Shown: positions 25,671 through 34,456, counted from the first letter of the stretch. The stretch is 64,000 bases of DNA from Intestinimonas massiliensis (ex Afouda et al. 2020) (GCF_001244995.1 NZ_LN869529.1:2188957-2252956), one strand, 5' to 3'. Made by a program: numbers and translations. The notes: generated by a model from the letters alone, not told the origin.

Positions 25671-26782
25671 TTTACCGCCTCCTTTCGCTTGCCCGGCCGC
25701 CGCCGGATGAGGTCGGGGAGCTCCTTGTCCCCCATGATGCCCCGGCGGAAGAAGAGGACCACGATCATAATGATGATGGAAAAGACCACCAGCCGGAAGC
25801 CGTTGCGCAAAAAAGGCACCTTAAGACCGTTGGCCAGCACCATCTCGCTGTCCAGGAAGCGCAGCCACCACTCGGAGCAGGCCACGAACAAAAAGGAGGC
25901 CAAGCAGCTTCCGGTGACCGAGCCGATGCCGCCGATGACCACGATTAGCAGGATCTCATAGGTCAGGGCGGACTTGAACTGGGCGGCGGCCACGGTGGTC
26001 TGGAACATCGCCAGCAGGGCCCCGCCGACCCCGGCGAAGAAGGAGGAGATGCAGAAGGACATCTGCTTGTGCCGGAACAGGTTGACGCCCATGGCCTCGG
26101 CGGCAATCTCATCCTCCCGGATGGCCTTGAAGGCCCGGCCGTAGGAGGAGTTGATGAGCAGGACAATGAGCGTGATGCAAATGGCCGACACGGCAATGGG
26201 GAACAGGGTGGAGAAGAAGGCCATGTGCCGGCTGTAGAGGCCGTAGAAGGGGGACTCCTCCGCCACCAGGGTGCTGAAATTGGGAAAGCTCTTGAGCAGG
26301 TTGGAGCCGTTGGTGATGGGGCCCAGAGGCTTCCACAGGAAGATGGCCTTGATGATCTCGGCAAAGCCCAGGGTGGCGATGGCCAGATAGTCGCTCTTCA
26401 ACCGCAGCACGGGCAGTCCGATGAGGAAAGCGAAGGCGGCGGCCAGCAAACCGGCCAGCACCAGGGCCACCGGCACGGGCAGGCTGAAGCCCACGGCGCA
26501 GTCGTAGTACTGGTACACCTTCTCCTTGGCCTCCAGCGGAATGGTAAAGATGGCATAAGTATAGGCTCCGATGAGCATGAAGCCCGCCTGTCCCAGGGAG
26601 AACAGGCCGGTAAAGCCGTTGAGCAGGTTCATGGAGACGGCCACCAGGGCATAGATGGCGCTTTTCCGCAGCACGGTGAAGAGCATGTGCCCGCTGGGCA
26701 GGGTACAATCCAGGACATAGAGGGCGGCGATGCAGACCACGGCGGCGGCAATGGGGACCCAAATCTGTTTCTGTTTTTTCAT
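25667..26782 (-). CDS. livM: Branched-chain amino acid type ABC importer, permease LivM
   Basis: The 371-residue polytopic protein carries the family core (ALVAVSMNLLNGFTGLFSLGQAGFM; LRLKSDYLAIATLGFAEIIK) and the cytoplasmic coupling loop GRAFKAIREDEIAAEAMGVN. ATG 26782 follows TTTGAGGTGA; the twelve extra residues of the longer frame lack a site. It lies 10 bases after livH and overlaps livG by 4 bases. Confidence 0.95.
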   Translation of the reverse strand: MKKQKQIWVPIAAAVVCIAALYVLDCTLPSGHMLFTVLRKSAIYALVAVSMNLLNGFTGLFSLGQAGFMLIGAYTYAIFTIPLEAKEKVYQYYDCAVGFSLPVPVALVLAGLLAAAFAFLIGLPVLRLKSDYLAIATLGFAEIIKAIFLWKPLGPITNGSNLLKSFPNFSTLVAEESPFYGLYSRHMAFFSTLFPIAVSAICITLIVLLINSSYGRAFKAIREDEIAAEAMGVNLFRHKQMSFCISSFFAGVGGALLAMFQTTVAAAQFKSALTYEILLIVVIGGIGSVTGSCLASFLFVACSEWWLRFLDSEMVLANGLKVPFLRNGFRLVVFSIIIMIVVLFFRRGIMGDKELPDLIRRRPGKRKEAVK

Positions 26783-26792
26783 GGCGTTCACC

Positions 26793-27719
26793 TCAAACCT
26801 TATCGGTGGCCTTCTCACCGAACAGCCCGGTGGGCTTGGCGATGAGAATGACGATGAGCAGGGCGAAGGTGAAGGCGTCCGAGAAAGTGGTCAGCCCCAG
26901 TCCCGTCTGAAGGACACCCAATTGGACCAGCATGTCGTCCAGGCCCTTGATGATATTTTCGCAGATGCCGATGAGGAAGGCGCCCACCACCGCTCCGGGA
27001 ATGGAGCCGATGCCGCCGAACACGGCGGCCACGAAGGCCTTCAGGCCGGGCATGGCGCCCGAGGCGGGCACCACGCCGGGGTAATTGGTGAAGTAGAGCA
27101 GCGACCCCACCGCAGCCAGGAAGGAGCCAATAATAAAGGTGACGCTGATGACCGAGTTAATCTTGATGCCCATAAGCTGACTGGTCTCGAAGTCCTTGGC
27201 CACGGCCCGCATGGCCATGCCGATCTTGGTGTGGTGGATGAGCTGCATCAGCACCGCCACCAGCACGATGGTGAGCACGGGGGTGACCAGAGTGACCACC
27301 TTGGTGGTTGCGGGCCCGATGGTGACCTGCTCGGAGATCAGGGGGATGGCGGGGTAGTTCTTGTTTAGGCCGCCGGTGACATACAGGGCCAGGTTCTGCA
27401 GCAGGTAGCTGACGCCGATGGCCGAGATCATCACCGACATGCGGGGTGCGGAGCGCAGGGGCTTATAGGCCACCCGCTCGATGACGAAGCCCAGCGCCAC
27501 GGTGAGGAGGAGTACCAGAGGGACCGCGGCGTACAGGGGCAGGGCGGCGGAGAGATAGACCATCATCAGTCCCGCCACCATGAACACGTCGCCGTGGGCG
27601 AAGTTGATCAGCCGCAGGATGCCGTAGACCATGGTATAGCCGATGGCGATGAGGGCATACTGTCCTCCCACCGAGATACCGGCCAGCAGGTAGGCCAGAT
27701 TCTTGCTCAAAAATTCCAT
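26793..27719 (-). CDS. livH: Branched-chain amino acid type ABC importer, permease LivH
   Basis: The 308-residue permease shows GGQYALIAIGYTMVYGILRLINFAHGDVFM near the N-terminus and the coupling loop GMAMRAVAKDFETSQLMGI. ATG 27719 follows GGAGGTCC; the longer frame runs back into a large palindrome that lies between livJ and livH. That palindrome and a second stem-loop probably lower expression of livHMGF relative to the binding protein. Confidence 0.95.
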   Translation of the reverse strand: MEFLSKNLAYLLAGISVGGQYALIAIGYTMVYGILRLINFAHGDVFMVAGLMMVYLSAALPLYAAVPLVLLLTVALGFVIERVAYKPLRSAPRMSVMISAIGVSYLLQNLALYVTGGLNKNYPAIPLISEQVTIGPATTKVVTLVTPVLTIVLVAVLMQLIHHTKIGMAMRAVAKDFETSQLMGIKINSVISVTFIIGSFLAAVGSLLYFTNYPGVVPASGAMPGLKAFVAAVFGGIGSIPGAVVGAFLIGICENIIKGLDDMLVQLGVLQTGLGLTTFSDAFTFALLIVILIAKPTGLFGEKATDKV

Positions 27720-27733
27720 AAGCGGACCTCCAC

Positions 27734-27783
27734 TTTGGACTGTCTCGAAAAAGGCCCCGGGGCCCTTTTCGAGGCAGTCCAAA
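27734..27783. repeat. 50-bp near-perfect palindrome directly upstream of livH
   Basis: Two 25-base arms beginning TTTGGACTG on either strand pair with two mismatches and no loop. It ends 3 bases before the livH ribosome-binding site, so as RNA it forms a very stable stem that could terminate, protect the upstream message or hide the start of livH. Confidence 0.7.
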
Positions 27784-27807
27784 TGATAATAAGGGGGACG
27801 TATCAGA

Positions 27808-27840
27808 GGACAGCGGGGGCAGCTTCTGCCCCCGCTGTCC
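27808..27840 (-). promoter_or_regulatory. Stem-loop after the binding-protein gene livJ
   Basis: GGACAGCGGGGGCAG pairs perfectly with CTGCCCCCGCTGTCC around a 3-base loop, 38 bases after the livJ stop. It has no T-run. Such stems commonly protect the upstream binding-protein mRNA in ABC importer operons. Confidence 0.6.
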
Positions 27841-27877
27841 CTTGACGCCGCGCTTGGATGATCTTGGGACGACGGCC

Positions 27878-29098
27878 TCAGCCGGCTTTCTGGACGGTGA
27901 CGAAGTCCCAGGCGCCGGTCTCGGTGTTGGCCTGCTTGACGTAGGCCACGTCGCGGATGGCGTCGCCGTTTTCGGACTCAAAGGCGATGTCGCCGGACAC
28001 GCCGGTGTAGGTGGTGTTCCAGAGCGCCTCGTTGACGGCAGCGGGATCGGTGGAGCCGGCGTTCTTCAGGGCCTCCAGCGCCACGAAGTAGGCGTCATAG
28101 CCCATGGCGGAGACGGCGGCGATCATGTCGTTGCCGTTGTTGTTGGACAGGCGGGTGGCATCGGCGTTGATCCACTCCTTGATGCCGGCGTCAAACTCGG
28201 CGTTGCCTCCCTCCTGATAGAAGGTGGTCACATAGATCTCCACATCCTTGCCCTGGGCGGCGCCGGTGATGACGTTGGAATCCCAGGTGTCGCCGGCCAT
28301 GATGGGCATGCCCAGACCCTGGGCGGCGGCGTTGTCCACGATCAGAGCGGCCGCCTCGGTGGAGACGGGGGAGAAGAACACGTCGGCGCCGGCATTCTTG
28401 GCGGCGATGACGTAGGAGGTGAAGTCAGAGGTGCCCTCCGGGAACTCGGCGGACACGACTGTACCGCCCAGCGCCTCGAAGGCCTCCTTGAAGTAGTAGC
28501 ACAGGCCGCCGGAGTAGTCGTCGCCCTGCTTGCTCAGGGTGTAAGCGGTCTTGGCCTGGAAGTTGTCCGCGGCGAAGTTGGCCAGAACGGTGCCCTGGAA
28601 GGGGTCCAGGAAGCAGATGCGGAAGTAATGGGTGTTGCCCTCGGTGACCTGGGGGTTGGTACAAGTGACACCGATGACAGGGATGCCGGCGTTCTTGAAG
28701 GTATCGGAGCCGGCAATGGACACGCCGGAGCCGTAGGAGCCCAGCACGATGGAGCAGCCCTTGCTCACCAGCTCGGAGGCGGCGGTGGCGGCCTTGTCGT
28801 TGGAGGACTGGTTGTCTACGATGGCCAGCTCCACCTGATAGGTCTCGCCGCCGATTTCCACGGTGGGCTGTACGTCGTGGGCGTACTGCATGCCCAGGAC
28901 CTCCTGCTTGCCGCCGGCGCCGTTGTCGCCGGAGGCGGGCTCAAAGATGCCGATGGTGACCACCTTGTCGCCGGAGGAGGGGGCGTCGCCGCTGGCAGAG
29001 GGGCTGGGACTGCTGCTGCCGCTGCCGCTGCCGCCGCAGCCGGCCAGAAGGGTCAGGGCCATAGCGCCGGTCAGCGCGAGTGCAAGAAGCTTTTTCAT
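27878..29098 (-). CDS. livJ: Branched-chain amino acid type substrate-binding lipoprotein (LivJ-like)
   Basis: The 406-residue precursor has a lipoprotein signal peptide with lipobox LLAGC (cysteine near residue 21), a serine/glycine-rich tether, and a periplasmic-binding-protein type 1 fold of the Leu/Ile/Val class (KVVTIGIFEPASGDNGAGGKQEVLG; GSYGSGVSIAGSDTFKNAGIPVIGV). The mature protein would sit on the outer face of the membrane and deliver ligand to LivHM. Ligands in this family include branched-chain amino acids, amides and short peptides; the sequence does not decide. AAGGAGG precedes the ATG. It is the first gene of the operon. Confidence 0.93.
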   Translation of the reverse strand: MKKLLALALTGAMALTLLAGCGGSGSGSSSPSPSASGDAPSSGDKVVTIGIFEPASGDNGAGGKQEVLGMQYAHDVQPTVEIGGETYQVELAIVDNQSSNDKAATAASELVSKGCSIVLGSYGSGVSIAGSDTFKNAGIPVIGVTCTNPQVTEGNTHYFRICFLDPFQGTVLANFAADNFQAKTAYTLSKQGDDYSGGLCYYFKEAFEALGGTVVSAEFPEGTSDFTSYVIAAKNAGADVFFSPVSTEAAALIVDNAAAQGLGMPIMAGDTWDSNVITGAAQGKDVEIYVTTFYQEGGNAEFDAGIKEWINADATRLSNNNGNDMIAAVSAMGYDAYFVALEALKNAGSTDPAAVNEALWNTTYTGVSGDIAFESENGDAIRDVAYVKQANTETGAWDFVTVQKAG

Positions 29099-29169
29099 GA
29101 ATATGTATCCTCCTTAATCCTGAATCACGGGCCCATTCTGTCCGCGCGTTACGGACATATGTCCGCGCC

Positions 29170-29190
29170 CGTTGCTTTATTATAGCAACG
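29170..29190. promoter_or_regulatory. Inverted repeat over the livJ -10 element (candidate operator)
   Basis: CGTTGCT and AGCAACG are perfect arms flanking ATAATAA, centred on the livJ -10. A regulator bound here would block the promoter. A second perfect palindrome, GGACATATGTCC, lies just downstream at 29152-29163. Confidence 0.45.
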
Positions 29191-29207
29191 CATTACAGAA
29201 AATGCAA
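29179..29207 (-). promoter_or_regulatory. Promoter of the liv operon
   Basis: A -35 TTGCAT (29202-29207) and a perfect -10 TATAAT (29179-29184) are separated by 17 bases on the minus strand. Confidence 0.8.
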
Positions 29208-29282
29208 GCAGAACTGGCTGTGGAACTCATTTTCTGCTATTTTGGATAAAAATTGAGCGGCGGACAAGCCCAGTCTCCATGG

Positions 29283-29323
29283 AAAACGCGCCGCGGACCT
29301 TGCAGCTCCGCGGCGCGTTTTGT
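29283..29323. terminator. Terminator after the RCC1/SLH gene
   Basis: AAAACGCGCCGCGGA pairs with TCCGCGGCGCGTTTT around a 9-base loop. It directly follows the RCC1/SLH stop on the minus strand. Confidence 0.7.
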
Positions 29324-29330
29324 TCATTTC

Positions 29331-30983
29331 CTATTTTATCCATCCGTACTGCTCCACCAACCGGGCCAGGATAACCAGGCTCTGCTCCCGGGTCAGGCGG
29401 TCCAAGGGGGCGAAGCCCCCGGCGGCATTGCCCTCCATGATATGGTTCTCATGGGCATAGTGCACATAGGGCACCGCCCACTCCGCGATCTGTCCGGCGT
29501 CGCGGTAGAAAGCCAGGCTCTGCATCCCGGCGGGGATCGAGATGCCCTCCATCCGGCCCACGAAGCAGCACAGCATCTTGGCCGCCTCCTGGCGGGTGAC
29601 GCGGCGGTCCGGGGAGAGGGTGGTGCCTGACGTACCTCCCAGCAGCTCCAGGCCATAGGCTTTACGCAGGTCGGTCTCCAGCAGGTGGCCCTGAAGGTCG
29701 TTGAATTTGTTTGCCGCGCTAGGCGTCGGGGCCGTCCCCCGCACCTGCTCGTAGACGCTGACCAGCAGGTGGGCCAGTTCGCCCCGGGTAATGCCGGCCT
29801 GATAGTCGCCCCACAGCATGGGGGGCACCAGCCCGGTGGGATAGAGCTCCTCGGCATAGGGCCGGGCCCAATCGCTGATGCCGTCGGTCCAGGACACAGG
29901 GTAGGCGCCGCCGCTGCCGGTGCCGGTCAGGACCCGCACCGGGCTGTCGGCGTTCTCGTTCCTGCTGTTGCCGAGCTGGTAGCGCTGGTTCCGGCCCCAG
30001 GCGTAGAGCACGCCTCCGTTGGTGACGGCCAGATCGTGGTAGGCCCCGGCGGCGATCTGGGCCATGCCGCTGCCCGGCATGCTGATGGTGTAGGGCCGGC
30101 TCTGGGTGTTTTGCCGGCGGGAGCTCCCGAGCTGGCCATACTCCCCGCAGCCCCAGGTATAGACCGTGCCCCCCTGGGTCAGGGCCATGGAGCTGTCTGT
30201 TCCGGCGGCCACCTGGACCACCTTGGTCAGCTCCGCCACCTCCGACGGGGTCCGGCGGTCTCCCTCGGCATGGCCTAGCTGCCCGCAGTCATTGGAGCCC
30301 CATGCGTACACCCGCCCGTCAAAGGTGACGGCCAGAGAGTGGGCCGCCCCGGCCGCCACATCCACCACATCCACTAAGCCGGGCACCTTCACCGGGGCGG
30401 CGCGATCCACCGCCGTTCCGTCCCCCAACTGCCCCCGGTCGTTTTTGCCCCAGGCCCAGACCTCACCGCTGACGGTGAGGGCCAGGTGGTGCCCTCCGCC
30501 GGTAGCGATGGCCGCCACCCGGCTCAGTCCGCTCACCCGAGAGATGGCGCCGCCGTAGGTCCACTGCCACACAGTCCCGTCGGTCTTGAGGGCCAGGACC
30601 ACCTCTCCGCCGGCGGCGATGGCCGCCACCTGATCAATGGCCGCCTGGACAGGGACGGCGTGGACGCCGTGGCCCCAGGTGTAGACCGCGCCGTCATACC
30701 GCAGGGCGGCGGAAAAATCCTCTCCCGCCGCCACCGATACGGCGGAGACTCCCTCTACCGCCGTGGGCTTTCTGATCTCGGCCACATCGCCGCCCAGCCC
30801 GAGCTGCCCGGCGGAATTGTCTCCCCAGACCAGTACGGTGCCGTCCTCCTGCACTGCCAGGGAATGGGCCTGGCCCCCGGCGGCCAAGGTGTTGGCCCGG
30901 TCGGTCCCGGTGGCCCGGGCCGGCAGCAGGGTGAGCAGCAGCAACAGCGCCAGGACCAGAGGCAGTCTCCGTTTGCCTTTCAT
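29331..30983 (-). CDS. Exported RCC1-repeat (beta-propeller) protein with SLH domains
   Basis: The 550-residue protein starts with a signal peptide (1-25). Residues about 30-340 hold seven RCC1-type repeats, seen as VLVWGDNSAGQLGLG, VWAWGKNDRGQLGDG, VYAWGSNDCGQLGH, VYTWGCGEYGQLG and LYAWGRNQRYQLG, predicted to close a seven-bladed propeller. Residues about 360-550 contain SLH repeats (ITRGELAHLLVSVYEQ, VTRQEAAKMLCCFVG, LTREQSLVILARLVEQ). It is a surface-anchored scaffold with unknown partner. ATG 30983 follows AAAGAGGAATGG; the same frame runs far upstream by chance, antisense to the permease gene. It has its own promoter and terminator. Confidence 0.88.
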   Translation of the reverse strand: MKGKRRLPLVLALLLLLTLLPARATGTDRANTLAAGGQAHSLAVQEDGTVLVWGDNSAGQLGLGGDVAEIRKPTAVEGVSAVSVAAGEDFSAALRYDGAVYTWGHGVHAVPVQAAIDQVAAIAAGGEVVLALKTDGTVWQWTYGGAISRVSGLSRVAAIATGGGHHLALTVSGEVWAWGKNDRGQLGDGTAVDRAAPVKVPGLVDVVDVAAGAAHSLAVTFDGRVYAWGSNDCGQLGHAEGDRRTPSEVAELTKVVQVAAGTDSSMALTQGGTVYTWGCGEYGQLGSSRRQNTQSRPYTISMPGSGMAQIAAGAYHDLAVTNGGVLYAWGRNQRYQLGNSRNENADSPVRVLTGTGSGGAYPVSWTDGISDWARPYAEELYPTGLVPPMLWGDYQAGITRGELAHLLVSVYEQVRGTAPTPSAANKFNDLQGHLLETDLRKAYGLELLGGTSGTTLSPDRRVTRQEAAKMLCCFVGRMEGISIPAGMQSLAFYRDAGQIAEWAVPYVHYAHENHIMEGNAAGGFAPLDRLTREQSLVILARLVEQYGWIK

Positions 30984-31035
30984 ATCCCATTCCTCTTTTC
31001 TTTGTAAGCTGGGCAAATACGCCCCTTCTTTTGCA

Positions 31036-31064
31036 AGTATACCATGGGCTCGCCCCGGGCTCAA
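31036..31064 (-). promoter_or_regulatory. Promoter of the RCC1/SLH gene
   Basis: A -35 TTGAGC (31059-31064) and a -10 TATACT (31036-31041) are separated by 17 bases on the minus strand. Confidence 0.7.
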
Positions 31065-31138
31065 CGCCTTTTCCGTCGAGCCCGTCAAACTAAACAAAAA
31101 ACCAGGTCCAGATTCTGCACCCATGCAAAAAATTTTTC

Positions 31139-31168
31139 TTGCTTTCTCTGGGTGGGAGGGCGTATAGT
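31139..31168 (+). promoter_or_regulatory. Promoter of the NCS2 permease gene
   Basis: A -35 TTGCTT (31139-31144) and a -10 TATAGT (31163-31168) are separated by 18 bases. No purine riboswitch core is visible in the short leader. Confidence 0.6.
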
Positions 31169-31223
31169 AGGTGTAACATAAAAAACATTTAGGTCTAAAA
31201 AAAAGTTGTAAGGTGATGATTGT

Positions 31224-32624
31224 ATGCCAACGCACCCCAATTCCGCCGCCCTGTTCCAGTACAGAGGCGTCCCAGCTCCCGGCCAGCTCATCCCCCTGGG
31301 GCTCCAGCATGTGGTGGCCTCCATCGTGGGGATCGTCACCCCCGCCATTCTGATCTCCAACACCTGCGGCCTCAGCCCCGCTGACCAGACGCTGCTCATT
31401 CAGGTCTCCCTGGTCATCACCGCACTGGCCACGCTGCTGCAGCTCTTCCCCCTGTTTCGGCGCATTGGGGCGGGACTGCCTGTCATTATGGGCATCAGCT
31501 TCGCCTATGTCCCCACCCTCCAGTCCATCGGGATGCAGTTCGATCTGCCCACCATCCTGGGAGCCGAGCTGGTGGGCGGCATGGTGGCCATTGTGTTCGG
31601 CGTTTTTGTCAAGCAGATCCGCCCCTTCTTTCCGCCGCTGGTGACCGGAACCGTCATCTTTACCATCGGTCTCTCCCTGTATTCCACGGCCATCCGGTAT
31701 ATGGCCAGCGGCTCCAATCCAGCGGACCCGGCCCAGTTCGGCAGCGTCCAGAACTGGGTGGTGGCCTTCATCACCTTCGCCGTGGTGGTGTTCTTCAACA
31801 ACTTTACCAAGGGCACCCTGAAGCTGGGCGCCATCCTCATCGGCATGGTGGTCGGTTACCTGGTGGCTTGGCTCATGGGCATGGTCTCCTTTGATTCCGT
31901 GGCCAGCGCCGGCTGGTTCCAGGTGGCCGCTCCCCTTCACTTCGGCCTCTCCTTCGAGCCCTCGGCCTGCGTCTCTCTGGCCATCGTCTACGTGGTCAAC
32001 GCCGTGCAGACCATGGGCGACCTGAGCTCCACCACCCTGGGCGGCATGGACCGCCTGCCCACCGACCGGGAGCTGTCCGGCGGCATCATCGGCCAGGGGG
32101 TTATCAGCATTCTGGGCGCCTTCGTGGGGGGCCTGCCCACCGCCACTTACAGCCAGAACGTGGGCATCGTCACCGTCAACCGGGTGATTAACCGCCTGGT
32201 CTTTGCCCTGGCCGCCGCCGTGCTGCTGGTGGCCGGTCTGGTGCCCAAGTTCTCCTCCGTCCTCACCACCATCCCCCAGAGCGTCATCGGCGGAGCCACC
32301 GTGTCGGTGTTTGCCATGATCACCATGACCGGCATCCGCATGATCACCTCCCAGAAGTTCACCATGCGCTCCTCCACCGTGGTGGGGCTTTCCGTGGCCC
32401 TGGGTATGGGGGTCACGCAGGTGAGCGGCTCTCTGGCTGGCCCCGGCTTTCCCGGCTGGGTCACCACCGTGTTTGGCTCGTCCTCGGTGGTGCTGGCCAC
32501 CATGATGGCCATCTTTCTCAACCTGATCCTCCCCAAGGACCCCCCGGAGGAGGAGGCCCAGGCCCATCGGGTGGAGGCCGTCATCGAGGAGGCGGCCCAG
32601 AAAGCCGAGCGCGAAACGCAGTGA
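31224..32624 (+). CDS. NCS2-family nucleobase permease (xanthine/uric acid/uracil type)
   Basis: This 466-residue polytopic protein imports a purine or pyrimidine base with H+ or Na+. It shows the NCS2 signatures GLQHVVASIVGIVTPAIL near the N-terminus, PPLVTGTVIFTIGLSLY in the middle, and SQNVGIVTVNRVINR, the family's QNxG motif region. The N-terminal tail contains FQYRGVPAPGQLIPLG. AAGGTGATG precedes the ATG. Xanthine/urate is the usual prediction for this branch, but no catabolic genes lie next to it. It is monocistronic, with its own promoter and no visible terminator before the crotonase cassette 243 bases on. Confidence 0.88.
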   Translation: MPTHPNSAALFQYRGVPAPGQLIPLGLQHVVASIVGIVTPAILISNTCGLSPADQTLLIQVSLVITALATLLQLFPLFRRIGAGLPVIMGISFAYVPTLQSIGMQFDLPTILGAELVGGMVAIVFGVFVKQIRPFFPPLVTGTVIFTIGLSLYSTAIRYMASGSNPADPAQFGSVQNWVVAFITFAVVVFFNNFTKGTLKLGAILIGMVVGYLVAWLMGMVSFDSVASAGWFQVAAPLHFGLSFEPSACVSLAIVYVVNAVQTMGDLSSTTLGGMDRLPTDRELSGGIIGQGVISILGAFVGGLPTATYSQNVGIVTVNRVINRLVFALAAAVLLVAGLVPKFSSVLTTIPQSVIGGATVSVFAMITMTGIRMITSQKFTMRSSTVVGLSVALGMGVTQVSGSLAGPGFPGWVTTVFGSSSVVLATMMAIFLNLILPKDPPEEEAQAHRVEAVIEEAAQKAERETQ

Positions 32625-32867
32625 TTTCCCTCCCAGATGCTTGTTAACCGATTGTTTCAAGCGGCATGACGGACCAATTCTGTAGCTTTCCGCCTGTAGG
32701 GTTGCGGCGCCATTTTTGTCATAATAGCTAAATTCATTTGTCTACTCTCACCAAATCATTATTGACTTTGCACTATTTGTGTGCTACCCTATAGCTGCCC
32801 CGAGGATCAGCGCTCAGACCGACTCAGCACACCTGAAAACAACTACGTGAGAGGAGTCATCGACAAA

Positions 32868-33662
32868 ATGGAACTGAAAAAGCTGATTTACACCGTGCAG
32901 GACGGCATCGCGATCATCACAATGAATTATCTCAAGAATCTGAACGCCATCGACGAACCGATGGCAGACGAGCTTCTGTATGTGGTCGACGCGGCGGAGA
33001 AGGACCCCGCAGTCAAGGTGGTCGTGCTGAAGGGCAGTCCAAAGGCCTTCTCGGCGGGCGGGGACATCGGCTATTTCTATCAACTGATTCAGGCCGGCGG
33101 AGAAGTCAATATGGACGGACTCATCAGCAAGGTAGGCGCCGTGGCGGATGGCATGAAGCGCATGAGCAAAATCGTCATCACTTCCGTCTGCGGCGCGGCG
33201 GCCGGCGCGGGGGTGAGCTTGGCTCTGGGCGGCGACTTCATGATTTGCGCGGACAACGCCAAGTTCATCTTAGCTTTTGTCAATCTGGGCCTCGTTCCCG
33301 ATACAGGGGCTACCTATCTTCTCTCCAAAAGCATCGGCACCGCCCGCACCATGGAGCTGGCCGCCACCGGGCGTCCCATGAGCGCGGAGGAGGCCAAAGC
33401 CTTGGGTCTGGCCTACAAGGTGACCACGGTGGAAGAGCTGGACGAGGTCACCTTGACGTTCGCAAAGAAGCTGGCAGCCGGTCCGCTGATCTCTTATAAA
33501 AATATCAAAAAGCAGTTATATGATGCAAACTATGCTGATTACAAGAAGTGGCTGTCTGAGACAGAGGTTCCGACCCAGCATGAATGCTCGGCCTCCATGG
33601 ACTTCCAGGAGGGCTGTAAAGCCTTTATGGAGAAGCGCAAAGCTACGTTTGAGGGCAGATAA
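32868..33662 (+). CDS. Enoyl-CoA hydratase/isomerase family (crotonase) protein
   Basis: The 264-residue protein has the crotonase fold. The oxyanion-hole motifs AFSAGGDIGYF and CGAAAGAGVSLALGGDFMICADNAKF are clear. Typical hydratase glutamates are not evident at both usual positions, so hydratase, isomerase or another acyl-CoA reaction are all possible. ATG 32868 follows GAGAGGAG. It is followed 50 bases later by the two CoA-transferase subunits, suggesting a three-gene pathway for activating and converting a short-chain acid. Codon use and flanking sequence look less GC-biased than in the neighbours. Confidence 0.85.
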   Translation: MELKKLIYTVQDGIAIITMNYLKNLNAIDEPMADELLYVVDAAEKDPAVKVVVLKGSPKAFSAGGDIGYFYQLIQAGGEVNMDGLISKVGAVADGMKRMSKIVITSVCGAAAGAGVSLALGGDFMICADNAKFILAFVNLGLVPDTGATYLLSKSIGTARTMELAATGRPMSAEEAKALGLAYKVTTVEELDEVTLTFAKKLAAGPLISYKNIKKQLYDANYADYKKWLSETEVPTQHECSASMDFQEGCKAFMEKRKATFEGR

Positions 33663-33712
33663 GCCGTCGCTAGCTGAAGGTGGAAATCTTACTAGGAAAG
33701 GTGGCAACCAAC

Positions 33713-34456
33713 TTGAAATCAAAGGTAGTGACCAAAGAAGAGGCCCTTACAAAATTCAGCGATGGCCAGACTATCATGTTTGGCGACTGGCACGGTGAAC
33801 TCTCGGCCGAGGAAATCATTACCGGAATGCTGGAAAAGGGCGTGAAGGATATTGACGCGATCGCGGTTTCCGGCGGCATGCCCGACCAGGGGCTTGGCCG
33901 GCTTATCAGCGAGCACCGCGTCAAAAGTCTCATCACCACCCACATCGGCCTCAACCCAGTCGCCCGCGACCAGATGTTTGCCGGTGAGCTTGCTGTGGAA
34001 TTTGTGCCCCAAGGCACCTTTGCCGAACGCATCCGTTGCGGCGGCGCGGGCTTGGGCGGCTGCCTCACCCCCACCGGCGTCGGCACCGATGTGGAGAAGG
34101 GCAAGCAGAAGCTCACCATCAACGGCAGAGAATACCTTCTGGAGTTGCCCCTGCGGGCGGATATTGCGCTCATCAAAGCCACCAAGGCGGATACCGCCGG
34201 CAACATCTCCTTCCGGCTGACCAGCCGGGCCACCAACAGCTATATGGCGCTGGCCGCCGACACCGTCATCGTGGAAGTGGAGGAGTTGGTAGAGATTGGC
34301 CAGCTAGGCCCCGACGAGATTGACGTTCCCGCGCCCATCATCGACATGGTGTATGTCAGAACCGGCGAAAAGAAGCCTTTCTGCCCCATGTGGCAACGCG
34401 CCAAGGCAAAAGCAGAAGCGAAGGCAAGGGAAGCGGCGGAAGGAGGGAAACAATAA
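33713..34456 (+). CDS. Acyl-CoA:acid CoA-transferase, subunit A
   Basis: This 247-residue alpha subunit of a family I CoA-transferase (3-oxoacid/butyrate-acetoacetate type) shows MKSKVVTKEEALTKFSDG, ERIRCGGAGLGGCLTPTGVGT and EYLLELPLRADIALIKATKAD. I chose TTG 33713 because AGGAAAGGTGG lies 7 bases upstream and the encoded start matches family members; GTG 33680 has its site directly abutting it. The start of the B subunit overlaps its stop. The enzyme would move CoA between an acyl-CoA and a free acid, a common last or first step in butyrate or amino-acid fermentation. Confidence 0.88.
   Translation: MKSKVVTKEEALTKFSDGQTIMFGDWHGELSAEEIITGMLEKGVKDIDAIAVSGGMPDQGLGRLISEHRVKSLITTHIGLNPVARDQMFAGELAVEFVPQGTFAERIRCGGAGLGGCLTPTGVGTDVEKGKQKLTINGREYLLELPLRADIALIKATKADTAGNISFRLTSRATNSYMALAADTVIVEVEELVEIGQLGPDEIDVPAPIIDMVYVRTGEKKPFCPMWQRAKAKAEAKAREAAEGGKQ

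Noticed and set aside
31169-31223. Purine riboswitch before the NCS2 permease
   Set aside because: The leader is only about 50 bases long and lacks the conserved purine aptamer core and stems.
30984-32660. Upstream extension of the RCC1/SLH frame to a 1109-residue protein
   Set aside because: The extra part is antisense to the NCS2 permease and lies before the promoter at 31036-31064; the signal peptide begins at the chosen ATG 30983.
32762-32790. Promoter TTGACT-17-TACCCT before the crotonase gene
   Set aside because: The -35 is good but the -10 is poor; I could not support a start there well enough to list it as a feature.
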